Shown here: positions 43,182-51,761 of the stretch, piece after piece
Position numbering within the stretch: position 1 is the first letter of the stretch
Layout: each line of letters starts with the position of its first letter
NCBI RefSeq assembly: GCF_016725325.1
Contig: NZ_CP068083.1
Location: 2,294,001-2,358,000 of the forward strand
Source: Sphingobacterium spiritivorum
Lineage (GTDB): Bacteria > Bacteroidota > Bacteroidia > Sphingobacteriales > Sphingobacteriaceae
Length of the DNA stretch: 64,000 nucleotides
Direction of reading: 5' to 3'
Made by a program: the position numbers and the translations under genes
Notes under the pieces: model-generated
The model's database searches: none
The model's input: the letters and a program-made list of their open reading frames with translations, nothing else
Told to the model about the DNA's origin: nothing

Positions 43182-44498
43182 TTAAGCAAAGACAATATCT
43201 AAACTTTCAAAAATAGCTTTTTTTGCCTTTTGAAGATCTTCTTCTGTATGTGCTGCCGAAATAAAACCTACCTCATATCCCGAAGGGCCCATATAGATTC
43301 CTCTGTTCAGCAACTCACGGTGCATGACCTTATATTTTTCCATAGAAGCAGGGTCGATTTGATCTGCACGACGGATTTCCATATTGGTCGTGAACGCAAA
43401 CCAGAATATAGATCCGATAGTCGGAATATTTAATTCATAACCATGCTGATCTGCATATTCCTGAATAGCCTGTACAAATGCTGTTGTTGTAGCAGCCAGT
43501 GTTTTGTAAAAATCCGGTTGAGCTAATATGTTCAGGGCAGCAATACCTGCCGACATGGCAACAGGGTTACCGGATAAAGTACCAGCCTGATATACATTTC
43601 CGTCAGGAGATATGCAGCCCATCAATTCTTTTGAAGCTCCGTAAGCTCCTACCGGCATACCTCCGCCTATAATTTTACCATAGGTGATAATGTCCGGTTG
43701 AATATCATAATATGCTGCGGCACCTTCAAAACCTAAACGGAATCCGGTAATTACTTCATCGAATATCAATAAAGATCCGTTTTCCTTAGTGATCTGACGT
43801 AAGAAATTGATATACTCCTTTGTTTGAATCAGCAGTCCGTTATTAGCCGGAATACCTTCTATAATCACTGCTGCGATCTGATCTTTGAACTGTTGGAAAA
43901 CAGTTTTTAAGGCCTCTTCATCGTTCAGCGCAATTACAATGGTTTCATCTGCAAAAGATTTCGGAACTCCGGCTGAAGAGGTTTCCCCGAATGTTACTAA
44001 TCCTGATCCGGCTTTAACCAGTAAAGAATCGGAATGGCCATGGTAGCATCCCTCAAATTTGACAATTTTGTCTCTTTTTGTATAACCACGTGCCAGGCGT
44101 ATTGCTGACATCACCGCTTCAGTCCCAGAACTTACAAAACGGATCTTTTCCAGATATTTATTGTTGGATAGAATCAGTTCCGCTAATTCATTTTCTAATG
44201 CTGTTGGTGCACCAAAACTCAATCCTTTTCCCAATTGTACTGTCACTGCTTCACGTACCTCATCATTATTATGGCCCAGGATCAGCGGACCCCAGGAGCA
44301 GCAGAAATCCACAAACTCGTTGCCATCTGCATCCCAGATATGTGCTTTGTCACCACGCTCAATAAATAAAGGGGTACCGTATACGGATTTGAAAGCACGA
44401 ACAGGCGAATTTACGCCTCCCGGAAAATATTGTTTTGCTTTTTCAAATAGTTCTGCAGATTTAGCCCTTGAAATATCAGGGTAGGATGTATTACTCAT
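43182..44498 (-). CDS. hemL: Glutamate-1-semialdehyde 2,1-aminomutase
   Basis: A 438-residue PLP enzyme that makes 5-aminolevulinate from glutamate-1-semialdehyde. FEKAKQYFPGGVNSPVRAF at the N-terminus is diagnostic. The PLP-lysine lies in TYGKIIGGGMPVGAYGA, and SSGTEAVMSAIRLARGYT and LIFDEVITGFRLG are present. It is the last of the haem genes in transcription order, separated from hemB by the GH35 gene. It therefore may be transcribed on its own: a terminator (44588-44621) lies between it and the GH35 gene. Confidence 0.97.
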   Translation of the reverse strand: MSNTSYPDISRAKSAELFEKAKQYFPGGVNSPVRAFKSVYGTPLFIERGDKAHIWDADGNEFVDFCCSWGPLILGHNNDEVREAVTVQLGKGLSFGAPTALENELAELILSNNKYLEKIRFVSSGTEAVMSAIRLARGYTKRDKIVKFEGCYHGHSDSLLVKAGSGLVTFGETSSAGVPKSFADETIVIALNDEEALKTVFQQFKDQIAAVIIEGIPANNGLLIQTKEYINFLRQITKENGSLLIFDEVITGFRLGFEGAAAYYDIQPDIITYGKIIGGGMPVGAYGASKELMGCISPDGNVYQAGTLSGNPVAMSAGIAALNILAQPDFYKTLAATTTAFVQAIQEYADQHGYELNIPTIGSIFWFAFTTNMEIRRADQIDPASMEKYKVMHRELLNRGIYMGPSGYEVGFISAAHTEEDLQKAKKAIFESLDIVFA

Positions 44499-44587
44499 AT
44501 CGTTATTCTCGTTGTTCGTGTAAAATTATTCAATTATTTGTGAAATGTAAGCCCAATTTTTCAAGTATGGAAAAGCTGTGACAAATA

Positions 44588-44621
44588 AAAAGGGCTTTAT
44601 GATTTGCATAAAAGCCCTTTT
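44588..44621 (-). terminator. Intrinsic terminator of the GH35 gene
   Basis: Long stem AAAAGGGCTTTATG / CATAAAAGCCCTTTT with one bulged base and a 5-base loop; on the minus strand Ts follow. Confidence 0.85.
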
Positions 44622-44645
44622 AGTACGATTGTAGACGTAAATAAT

Positions 44646-46562
44646 CTATAAGACCACTTTGTCCAGCACAGGTACTTTGACGGTACCGACTTCCGTCTTG
44701 ATTTCGTCGTTTAACTGTTCAAAAATAACGATACTGTTACTGCCTTTTTTGAGATAGGGACCGGGAATATATAAGGTATGCTGAGGTCCTGTTTTCCAGT
44801 ATCTTCCAATATTGATCCCATTAATAAATACAATGCCTTTTCCCCACTTTTCCATATCAATAAATGTATCCCCGATTTCTTTTAAATCGAAAGCACCCTG
44901 ATACAATACCGGCTGGCCCTTGAGAGCCGCGGTTTTTGAAGCATTTGTTTTAGTATTCTGAATAGCAGCAGTCTGTTTGCCTCCAAGATCAGGTACTTTG
45001 TCCATAGGTAATTGTTGCATTGTCCAGTCTCCTGTGATTTCCATATCATTGATAAGCACCGGGGAGATTATGCCTTTGTGGTTATGAATAATTTCTGAGC
45101 CATAGTTGATTCTTCCCATATTTTCAACCAGAATCTGTAAAGTAGAATTAAAGGGAATATCAATATCCATTTCATAGTTTTTAAACACACGGTTTAGTTC
45201 ACCTACTTTTATGCCGTCAACGTATACGACCGCAAAATCTCTCAAACCATCAATTTTTAACTTTCCATTTATAGGTTGATTAAACTGCTTACTGTATAAA
45301 ACATAGCCATTTGCCTGATCCAGTTGTTCAAAGTTAAGAGGATTCTCATTGATAGTTGTTTTTGCTGACTTCGCGTAATCAAAAACATTTGCTACAGCAG
45401 TAAGTTTAATGGACGGAATCTCAATAACCGGATTTGCTTTAGGTACTGCCGGTATAGTATAATCGGCATATTTCTGTATCACCGTCCGGATAGAATCATA
45501 TTTCGGAGTTGACCATCCTGCCTCACTGATAGGAGCATCATAATCATAACTGGTAATATCCGGTTGTATGTCAGATTTGTTGTTGTAGTTTGCTCCTGAA
45601 GTGAAGCCGAAATTAGTTCCGCCATGTACCATGTAATAATTGAAGGAAATGTCATTTTGAAGATATTTCTCGGTTTGACGTGCTATTCTGCCGGCATCTA
45701 CTTTTGCAAAAGGTTCTGCCCAGTGATCTAACCAGCCCGGATAGAACTCCGCTACCATGTAGGGGCCCTGATTATTGTTATACTGATCAACTACTTTCTT
45801 AAGATTGGAGATGTTGTTTTCTCCGTTAGCTGTCGGTAATGCACCCGGAATAGCTCCACCCTCAAACAACCAGCTTCCATCTGAAGTAAATAAGGGAACA
45901 TTGAAACCAGCTTCTTCCAGTTGTTTTTTGATTTTAGCGTTATAGGCTTTATGTTCCTCTAACGGGATATCTTTACGCTGGCTGACATAGGATCCGAATT
46001 CATTTTCGGCTTGAACCATTATAATGGGTCCTCCATTTGTAATCTGTAAACTTCCCACCTCCTGCGCCAGACGGTCAATGTATTTTTTAGTATACTCCAG
46101 AAATTTGGCATTATCACGTCTTATTTCGAGGCCATCGATCTTTTGAAGCCACCACGGATATCCACCAAAATCCCATTCTGCACAGGCATAAGGACCCGGA
46201 CGGAGAATTACATGTAAACCCACTTCTCCGGCTGTTTTTATAAAAGCAGCTAAATCATGATCTCCTTCAAAGTTCCATTTTCCGGGACTCTCTTCATGAA
46301 AATTCCAGAATACGTAGGTAGCAACCGTGTTAAGCCCCATAGACTTGACCATCTGAAGACGATGCTTCCAGTATTGATGAGGAATACGTGCATAGTGCAT
46401 TTCACCGGATAATATGCGGGTGGCCTTACCATCATATATAAAATTTCCGTCTTTGATCTCGAAAGTATGCTTTTTTTGAGCCTGAACATCCTGAAATGTA
46501 ATAGCGCTAATAAAAGTGGTGGTGAGAATGGCATAACAGAATGCCTTTTTTATTAACTTCAT
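44646..46562 (-). CDS. Glycoside hydrolase family 35 beta-galactosidase
   Basis: A 638-residue secreted enzyme with signal peptide MKLIKKAFCYAILTTTFISA...VQAQ. The GH35 barrel (about residues 30-350) starts SGEMHYARIPHQYWKHRLQM. The acid/base Glu188 lies in VQAENEFGSY and the nucleophile Glu272 in MVAEFYPGW. RPGPYACAEWDFGGYPWWL and the MVHGGTNFG loop are also typical. Beta-sandwich domains follow (GKLKIDGLRDFAVVYVDG; GIVFINGINIGRYWKTGPQ). It releases terminal beta-galactose from glycans in the periplasm. It is inserted between hemB and hemL on the same strand, with its own terminator and 324 bases of upstream DNA, so it is probably an independent unit. Confidence 0.95.
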   Translation of the reverse strand: MKLIKKAFCYAILTTTFISAITFQDVQAQKKHTFEIKDGNFIYDGKATRILSGEMHYARIPHQYWKHRLQMVKSMGLNTVATYVFWNFHEESPGKWNFEGDHDLAAFIKTAGEVGLHVILRPGPYACAEWDFGGYPWWLQKIDGLEIRRDNAKFLEYTKKYIDRLAQEVGSLQITNGGPIIMVQAENEFGSYVSQRKDIPLEEHKAYNAKIKKQLEEAGFNVPLFTSDGSWLFEGGAIPGALPTANGENNISNLKKVVDQYNNNQGPYMVAEFYPGWLDHWAEPFAKVDAGRIARQTEKYLQNDISFNYYMVHGGTNFGFTSGANYNNKSDIQPDITSYDYDAPISEAGWSTPKYDSIRTVIQKYADYTIPAVPKANPVIEIPSIKLTAVANVFDYAKSAKTTINENPLNFEQLDQANGYVLYSKQFNQPINGKLKIDGLRDFAVVYVDGIKVGELNRVFKNYEMDIDIPFNSTLQILVENMGRINYGSEIIHNHKGIISPVLINDMEITGDWTMQQLPMDKVPDLGGKQTAAIQNTKTNASKTAALKGQPVLYQGAFDLKEIGDTFIDMEKWGKGIVFINGINIGRYWKTGPQHTLYIPGPYLKKGSNSIVIFEQLNDEIKTEVGTVKVPVLDKVVL

Positions 46563-46886
46563 CTTTAGATTGTGATTAAAGTGCTTGATTTATCTCTTTT
46601 TGGAGATATTTATATGTAATGTTAAGGAAAAGTGTTGTTTTGATCAATGATAATTTAAAAACAAACGTTTGCGCCATCTATTTGTTACAATAATCTTGTT
46701 AACAGTATTGAAAGCTTGGATATACTGATAGTAAATGTTCTTATTAGTGTTAATTTGTTAAGTTAAAACTCAATTTTGCATCCTATCGGTGCTATATGAT
46801 AATAGTCCTTAAGACTGTGCAGAGATTTTTAAAATAAAAAAGTCCGGCTTATTTTCCGGACTTTTTTATAACTGTAAATGCTGTGA
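46563..46886. other. 324-base gap between GH35 gene and hemB: palindrome and terminator
   Basis: Contains a 10-bp palindrome CAAACGTTTG (46662-46671), a form common among LacI-family operators, and the hemB terminator at its right end. No exact TAnnTTTG box was found for the GH35 gene and no plausible ORF. Confidence 0.5.
46836..46867 (-). terminator. Intrinsic terminator of hemB
   Basis: Stem AAAAAAGTCCGG / CCGGACTTTTTT with an 8-base loop; Ts on both strands. Confidence 0.88.
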
Positions 46887-47861
46887 CTATTTAAGCCAGC
46901 CTTTTTCTAAAACCTCTTTGGCATGATATGTCAGAATTGCTGTTGCACCAGCACGTCTGAAACTCAATAATGTTTCCTTTATCGAACGTTCTGCATCTAA
47001 CCATCCGTTTTGGATAGCAGCTTTCAACATGGCATATTCACCACTTACATTATAGGCTGCAATAGGAAGATCGAAGTTGTCTGCTAATAGCTTTATGATA
47101 TCGAGATAGGGAAGACCCGGTTTTACCATCAGGAAATCTGCACCTTCTGCGGCATCAAGTTGTCCTTCAATAAGTGCTTCTTTACTGTTTGCAGGATTCA
47201 TCTGATATGTTTTCTTATCTCCATGTTTTGGGGCAGACCCCAATGCATCCCGAAAAGGACCATAAAAAGCAGAAGCATACTTCGCAGTGTAAGACATCAG
47301 CGATACATGATTGAAACCATGCTGATCCAGATGTTCCCGAATATATCCGATACGTCCGTCCATCATATCAGACGGTGCAATAATATCAGCTCCTGCCTGA
47401 GCGTGAGCCAATGCCATTTTTCCTAATACATCCAGCGTCTCATCATTAAGAATTTCGCCGTTTTCAACGATTCCGTCATGTCCGTCACTGCTGTAAGGGT
47501 CCATTGCTACATCTGTAACGACACATGCTTCCGGAAAGTTTTTCTTTACTTCAGCTATAGCACGTAGATAAAGGCTACCATCTCTGTAGCTTTCTGTCGC
47601 ATACTTATCCTTTAATGATTCTTCAATATTAGGGAATAAATCAAAGGATCTTAATCCCAGTTTCAGACAACTTTCCACCTCTCTTAACAGATTATCGATG
47701 GAATAGCGATAAATACCCGGCATAGAAGAGACTTCAGTTTTTTGCTGATTACCTTCTATAATAAATAGGGGGAAAATGAGATTGGACGCGTCTAAACGTG
47801 TCTCTTGAATCATGTCGCGGATCACGGCTGATTTACGATTTCTTCTCGGACGTTGTAACAT
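46887..47861 (-). CDS. hemB: Delta-aminolevulinic acid dehydratase (porphobilinogen synthase)
   Basis: A 324-residue enzyme that condenses two 5-aminolevulinates to porphobilinogen. N-terminal QRPRRNRKSAVIRDMIQET is typical. The Schiff-base Lys lies in FLMVKPGLPYLD and a second Lys in MSYTAKYASAFYGPFRDA. The segment CVVTDVAMDPYSSDGHDG has Asp in place of the zinc-binding Cys cluster, the magnesium-type signature. It follows hemCD after 91 bases, and a strong terminator marks the end of the hemA-hemCD-hemB unit. Confidence 0.96.
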   Translation of the reverse strand: MLQRPRRNRKSAVIRDMIQETRLDASNLIFPLFIIEGNQQKTEVSSMPGIYRYSIDNLLREVESCLKLGLRSFDLFPNIEESLKDKYATESYRDGSLYLRAIAEVKKNFPEACVVTDVAMDPYSSDGHDGIVENGEILNDETLDVLGKMALAHAQAGADIIAPSDMMDGRIGYIREHLDQHGFNHVSLMSYTAKYASAFYGPFRDALGSAPKHGDKKTYQMNPANSKEALIEGQLDAAEGADFLMVKPGLPYLDIIKLLADNFDLPIAAYNVSGEYAMLKAAIQNGWLDAERSIKETLLSFRRAGATAILTYHAKEVLEKGWLK

Positions 47862-47952
47862 GTTATATGTGTTTTAGAATCAAAAACAAGAGATAAAGGA
47901 GAGCCTTTTGTCTGACAGACTCTCTTTTACCTTTAAGTTTTCACTTTTGAAT

Positions 47953-49539
47953 TTAATATTTCAATCCAAATACAGCCTCTGTCAGACCGATTTCATCAGG
48001 CGAATAAGGGGTAACATAAGGTAATCCCATTTCGGCTATTTTGGCACCTGTGGATTTGCCTATAGAAATAATCTGCTGTCCCGGTTCAATAAGATTGTCG
48101 ATAAAATAGGCCTCGACATTACTTGGGCTGGTAAAGATCAGAACTTCAGCAGTTGTAGCGGCTACGTTTTCATCAAGTACCGTTTCATAGACTGGCATAT
48201 CAATGATTTTTGTGTCCGCACTCATGGCTTTCTGTATCGTTTCTAAAGAATCCTTTGCTCGTGGAAAAAGTACTGTCTGTCCATTTGCTATTTTAGCAAA
48301 CTCAAGACCAATCTCATCCGTATGAATTCCGAAATCATCTCCGGAGAAATCAGCAACACGGTCATATTTACGCAATGCTTCTTCTGATCCTCTTCCTACT
48401 ACCCCTATCTTTGTATGCTTGCGTAACTGCGGATCCAGCGAAAAGAAATGATCAATACCATTTCTACTTGCAAAGAATACCCAATCTACATGCTTTAAGA
48501 TAAAAGGATCTAATTTGTTAATGATAGGATAGATGCGTATCAGAGAACGGGCATCAAGCTGGATATTATGCTTGGCCATGGCTCTGGCGAAATACGTGTT
48601 TTCGTCTATATCCCGTGATATAAAGATAGACGATGGAAGTTTGCGGTCCTTTGCGAATTTTGCAAAGATCTCTTCTGCCATTCCTTCCGTAGAATCACGC
48701 TGGATATATAATCTGTCCGGAAATTCATCGCTGGTTTCTGCAACAGATGTCCAGGCTTCATATTTACCTTCACTCTTGCGGCAATAGCACCCGAGTGGAG
48801 CATGGCATCCGGCATCAAATAAGTTTAATACTTTACGTTCTACAGCTATTACTTCAGCTACTTCCTTATTATGAATGACTTGCAATGCTTCAAACAATTC
48901 CTGATCTGATTCGCGGATCTGTATGGCCAGTACACCTTGTGCGGGTGCCGGAATAAGCTCAACAGGAGGAATCTCTTCTACATAAAAATCTGAAAGATCC
49001 ATATCTATACGTTCAACACCAGCTTTAGCCAGGATAATCGCATCATAATTCTCATCTCTCAGTTTCTGAATACGTGTTTGAAGATTGCCACGAAGGTCAT
49101 CAAATTCCAGATCAGGACGTAAGGATAAAAGCTGTGCTTTTCTGCGGTTAGAAGACGTTCCTACCGTTGCATTATGCTTCAGTGAAAGACGCTTTTTAAT
49201 ATCTACACAGTCTTTTAATACAATCAGCAGTTCTGCAGGGCTTTCCCGTTCAGAAACAGCTGCAATAATTAATCCCGGAGGATTGACTGTAGGTAAATCT
49301 TTGTGAGAGTGAACAGCCAGATCAATCGTTGATGACAATAATTCTTCTTCCAGTTCTTTGGTGAAAAATCCTTTGCCCTCCAGTTTGTCCAGACGCAAAT
49401 GCTGTATAATATCTCCCTGAGTCTTGATTACTTTCAATTCAGAGTCAATCCCCGCTGCTGCAAGTCTGTCTTTAATATGATTTGCTTGCCACATAGCGAG
49501 TTGGCTTCCGCGTGTTCCAATGATTAATTTTCTGTTCAC
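47953..49539 (-). CDS. hemCD: Fused hydroxymethylbilane synthase / uroporphyrinogen-III synthase
   Basis: A 528-residue two-domain protein. Residues 1 to about 300 are HemC: KLIIGTRGSQLAMWQANHIK, FTKELEEELL, AVHSHKDLP, VGTSSNRRKAQL and the cofactor-binding Cys245 in LFDAGCHAPLGCYC. The remaining 220 residues resemble HemD: SSIFISRDIDENTYFARAM, WVFFASRNGIDHFF, IGVVGRGSEEALRKY, and IFTSPSNVEAYFID. Porphobilinogen would thus be turned into uroporphyrinogen III by one chain, which could pass the unstable hydroxymethylbilane between domains. The frame is continuous. The gene lies 130 bases after hemA and 91 before hemB. Confidence 0.92.
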   Translation of the reverse strand: MNRKLIIGTRGSQLAMWQANHIKDRLAAAGIDSELKVIKTQGDIIQHLRLDKLEGKGFFTKELEEELLSSTIDLAVHSHKDLPTVNPPGLIIAAVSERESPAELLIVLKDCVDIKKRLSLKHNATVGTSSNRRKAQLLSLRPDLEFDDLRGNLQTRIQKLRDENYDAIILAKAGVERIDMDLSDFYVEEIPPVELIPAPAQGVLAIQIRESDQELFEALQVIHNKEVAEVIAVERKVLNLFDAGCHAPLGCYCRKSEGKYEAWTSVAETSDEFPDRLYIQRDSTEGMAEEIFAKFAKDRKLPSSIFISRDIDENTYFARAMAKHNIQLDARSLIRIYPIINKLDPFILKHVDWVFFASRNGIDHFFSLDPQLRKHTKIGVVGRGSEEALRKYDRVADFSGDDFGIHTDEIGLEFAKIANGQTVLFPRAKDSLETIQKAMSADTKIIDMPVYETVLDENVAATTAEVLIFTSPSNVEAYFIDNLIEPGQQIISIGKSTGAKIAEMGLPYVTPYSPDEIGLTEAVFGLKY

Positions 49540-49669
49540 GTTAATTAACTATATTAAATAGATTTAGAATAAGAAAGCACAAATTTAGCCAAATAGATGT
49601 ATAATGCCGACATACCTATGTCAGATTAAGTCAATTTTTATAAAAATTAAAAGGAAAAATTATCGAAAA

Positions 49670-50911
49670 CTAATTGTTTTCAGCCTCTGAAGTTTTGACC
49701 AGAATTTCTTTTGCCATTACCATAGGAACTTTGATATATTTCTTTTCCATATAGTTGATGACTTTTTCCAGTACTTCTCTTGCCTGAGGATCCAGTTTGC
49801 TGAGATCCTGAGCAAACACTTCATTAATCGCAAAAGACTTGATTTCCTTGATTTTTTCAGGGACCTGTCTCATAGCGACTTCCACACGACGTTGCTTGAT
49901 GATAGGAAGAAATTCTTCAATATTCTGTTTGATGATGCACTCTGCACTAGTCAGCTCATCGTAACGTTCCTGAATATTTTTCTCAGCAATAGCCTGCAGA
50001 CTGCTTACTTCAATATAGTGAATAGGATGGCAGGCAATTACTTCTGCATCAATATCATTTGGAATAGCGAGATCCACAATGATTTTTTTGTCTGTTTCGC
50101 CGTTAAGTAAAGATTCATACAGAGCGTTATTCACGATAGCATCCGGAGCTCCTGTACAGGTGATCAGAATATCGAAACCATTTTTATAATTACCCAACTC
50201 GCTTAATGGGTATACCTGTGCATTTAGTTCCTGCGCCAGAGTATGGGCATTCTCTACTGTACGGTTGAAAATTACAAAATTTTCAAACTTATGCTTTTGC
50301 AGATATTTCGCAAGATTCTGATTTGTCTCTCCGGATCCGATAACAAGGATGCGGGGATTATTTGTCAGCTTAAGCTCGCGAAGTTTACGATAAGCTAAAG
50401 ATACTACGGAAATAGGGTTGCGTGAAATCTTAGTGTAAGTATATACTTCCTTGGCTGTCTTGATCAGGCGATCCATCATCAGACGGAGAAAATCTCCTGT
50501 GAAGCCCGCTTCGCGGCATCTTTCATAGGCTCTTCTTACCTGAGACAGAATTTCTTTCTCGCCAACGACAAGACTCTCAAGAGAACACGACATACGAAGC
50601 AGATGGTTTAATGCATCCAGTCCTTCATAGCGGTTTACCTGACCTAAGTAACATTGAAGACGTTCCTGAGGTACACAGAAGTTTAATTTTTCCATAAACT
50701 TCGCAACAAAGTCATCGCTCAGCTCATATGCTCCGTAAAATACAAATTCAACCCGGTTACAGGTGCCGATGTAAAAAATCTCTGGAATATCAAGGCTGTG
50801 CTTTAAGTTAATTAACCGACTCTCCAGTTCCTCATTACAGATTACCAGATTGCCAAGGTCTTTTAACTCGACGTGCTTGTGTGTAAATGCTATAACTTTT
50901 AAATTCTTCAA
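49670..50911 (-). CDS. hemA: Glutamyl-tRNA reductase
   Basis: A 413-residue NADPH enzyme, first step of the C5 tetrapyrrole pathway. The catalytic Cys51 is in IGTCNRVEFVFYG, with His nearby in the N-terminal HKHVELKDLG stretch. VVGEKEILSQVRRAYE and the Rossmann loop RILVIGSGETNQNLAKYLQ follow, and a helical dimerisation domain ends the protein. It leads the hemA-hemCD-hemB cluster and has a promoter-like element upstream. In many bacteria this enzyme is regulated by haem-dependent turnover; nothing in the sequence can show that here. Confidence 0.96.
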   Translation of the reverse strand: MKNLKVIAFTHKHVELKDLGNLVICNEELESRLINLKHSLDIPEIFYIGTCNRVEFVFYGAYELSDDFVAKFMEKLNFCVPQERLQCYLGQVNRYEGLDALNHLLRMSCSLESLVVGEKEILSQVRRAYERCREAGFTGDFLRLMMDRLIKTAKEVYTYTKISRNPISVVSLAYRKLRELKLTNNPRILVIGSGETNQNLAKYLQKHKFENFVIFNRTVENAHTLAQELNAQVYPLSELGNYKNGFDILITCTGAPDAIVNNALYESLLNGETDKKIIVDLAIPNDIDAEVIACHPIHYIEVSSLQAIAEKNIQERYDELTSAECIIKQNIEEFLPIIKQRRVEVAMRQVPEKIKEIKSFAINEVFAQDLSKLDPQAREVLEKVINYMEKKYIKVPMVMAKEILVKTSEAENN

Positions 50912-50944
50912 AGCTGAATCTCGTTGCTCACTATTTTAGTAGTG

Positions 50945-50979
50945 CAAATGTAGTCTAATCGACTATGTATTATGTCAAA
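50945..50979 (-). promoter_or_regulatory. Candidate hemA promoter (TTTG-N23-TACATTTG)
   Basis: On the minus strand TTTG (50979-50976) and TACATTTG (50952-50945), 34 bases before the hemA ATG. The -7 box is exact; the spacer is long. Confidence 0.6.
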
Positions 50980-51295
50980 AATCTGTCAAACGGATGAATT
51001 TAGAACGATTATAAATAGCGTTAAAAATTTGTTAAAATGTTGTTAATCAATTTGTTGTTATATTTTTTGATTTAAAAATGTGATGTCAATCATTTAAATG
51101 ATTTGGAACAAAAAGTATTTATTATTTGTGAGGCGGAGCAATTGACAGTAAAATGACAGTTATGGCTGTTTTTTTGTAACGAGGGTTATAAGGTTTATCA
51201 ATCCGCTTAACGATGGATTTGAACCTTTAAAATGATAGCTCCTTATGTATAATAAAAGTTTATTGCCCGAAGATGATAGATCGGGAAAGTATCTT
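50980..51295. other. Noncoding part of the 413-base gap between hemA and the small membrane gene
   Basis: No plausible ORF. It contains a 16-bp palindrome AATCATTTAAATGATT (51088-51103) and an imperfect hairpin at 51190-51227 (AAGGTT/AACCTT with inner AATCC/GGATT). A weak ACAG/CTGT stem before a T-run lies near 51157-51176. The rest is AT-rich. Confidence 0.5.
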
Positions 51296-51303
51296 TATTT
51301 TTG
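51296..51303 (+). promoter_or_regulatory. Candidate -7 box for the small four-TM protein (TATTTTTG)
   Basis: TATTTTTG matches TAnnTTTG 21 bases before the ATG at 51325. Confidence 0.5.
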
Positions 51304-51324
51304 CAGTAAAATAAGAAAGAAATT

Positions 51325-51729
51325 ATGCTAATCATTCGAAAGAATTTTGCACTTGCGGGTGTGATCCTGTGTCTGTTATCCGGGATGCTACCTATGCTGA
51401 AGGTCCCTATTAAAGGAAACTGGAATTTATACCAGACAGATGAAGCTCTGTTTTTCATTACCTATGGTATCATTGGGATTACAGGATTGTTGTTTTTTAT
51501 TCGTCAGCTCAAAGGCTATCGTTTGATGACCCGCATCGCTGCAGGCTGGTATCTTTTAAGTATTTCGGCCGTGTACTTTAAGATCAATAATTATTTCGGA
51601 TGGAAGTTTGCAGACGGTTTGCTATCCAAAGCAATTCATATGCGTTGGGGATGGGTTGTATATCTCATAGGCATATTGTGTTTGCTGATAAGTACTAAAC
51701 AGCTGAAACAGGCTGAACAAAATGTATAA
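51325..51729 (+). CDS. Small four-TM membrane protein of unknown function
   Basis: A 134-residue protein with four hydrophobic helices: FALAGVILCLLSGMLPML, ALFFITYGIIGITGLLFFI, MTRIAAGWYLLSISAVYF and WGWVVYLIGILCLLI, and short loops. It looks like a small DoxX/DUF-type membrane protein, but I do not recognise the family. A basic stretch (RQLKGYRLMTR) after TM2 suggests cytoplasmic loops by the positive-inside rule. Monocistronic, with its own promoter-like box and a strong terminator. Confidence 0.7.
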   Translation: MLIIRKNFALAGVILCLLSGMLPMLKVPIKGNWNLYQTDEALFFITYGIIGITGLLFFIRQLKGYRLMTRIAAGWYLLSISAVYFKINNYFGWKFADGLLSKAIHMRWGWVVYLIGILCLLISTKQLKQAEQNV

Positions 51730-51761
51730 AATAAGCCCGGGTTTTCCGGGCTTATTTTTTT
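51728..51761. terminator. Bidirectional intrinsic terminator
   Basis: Perfect 13-bp stem AAAATAAGCCCGG / CCGGGCTTATTTT with a 5-base loop between convergent genes; a long T-run on the plus strand and a shorter one on the minus strand. Confidence 0.9.

Noticed and set aside
47953..49539. HemC-HemD fusion as a sequencing artefact
   Set aside because: The frame is continuous across the linker and both halves show their motifs, so an error is not needed to explain it.
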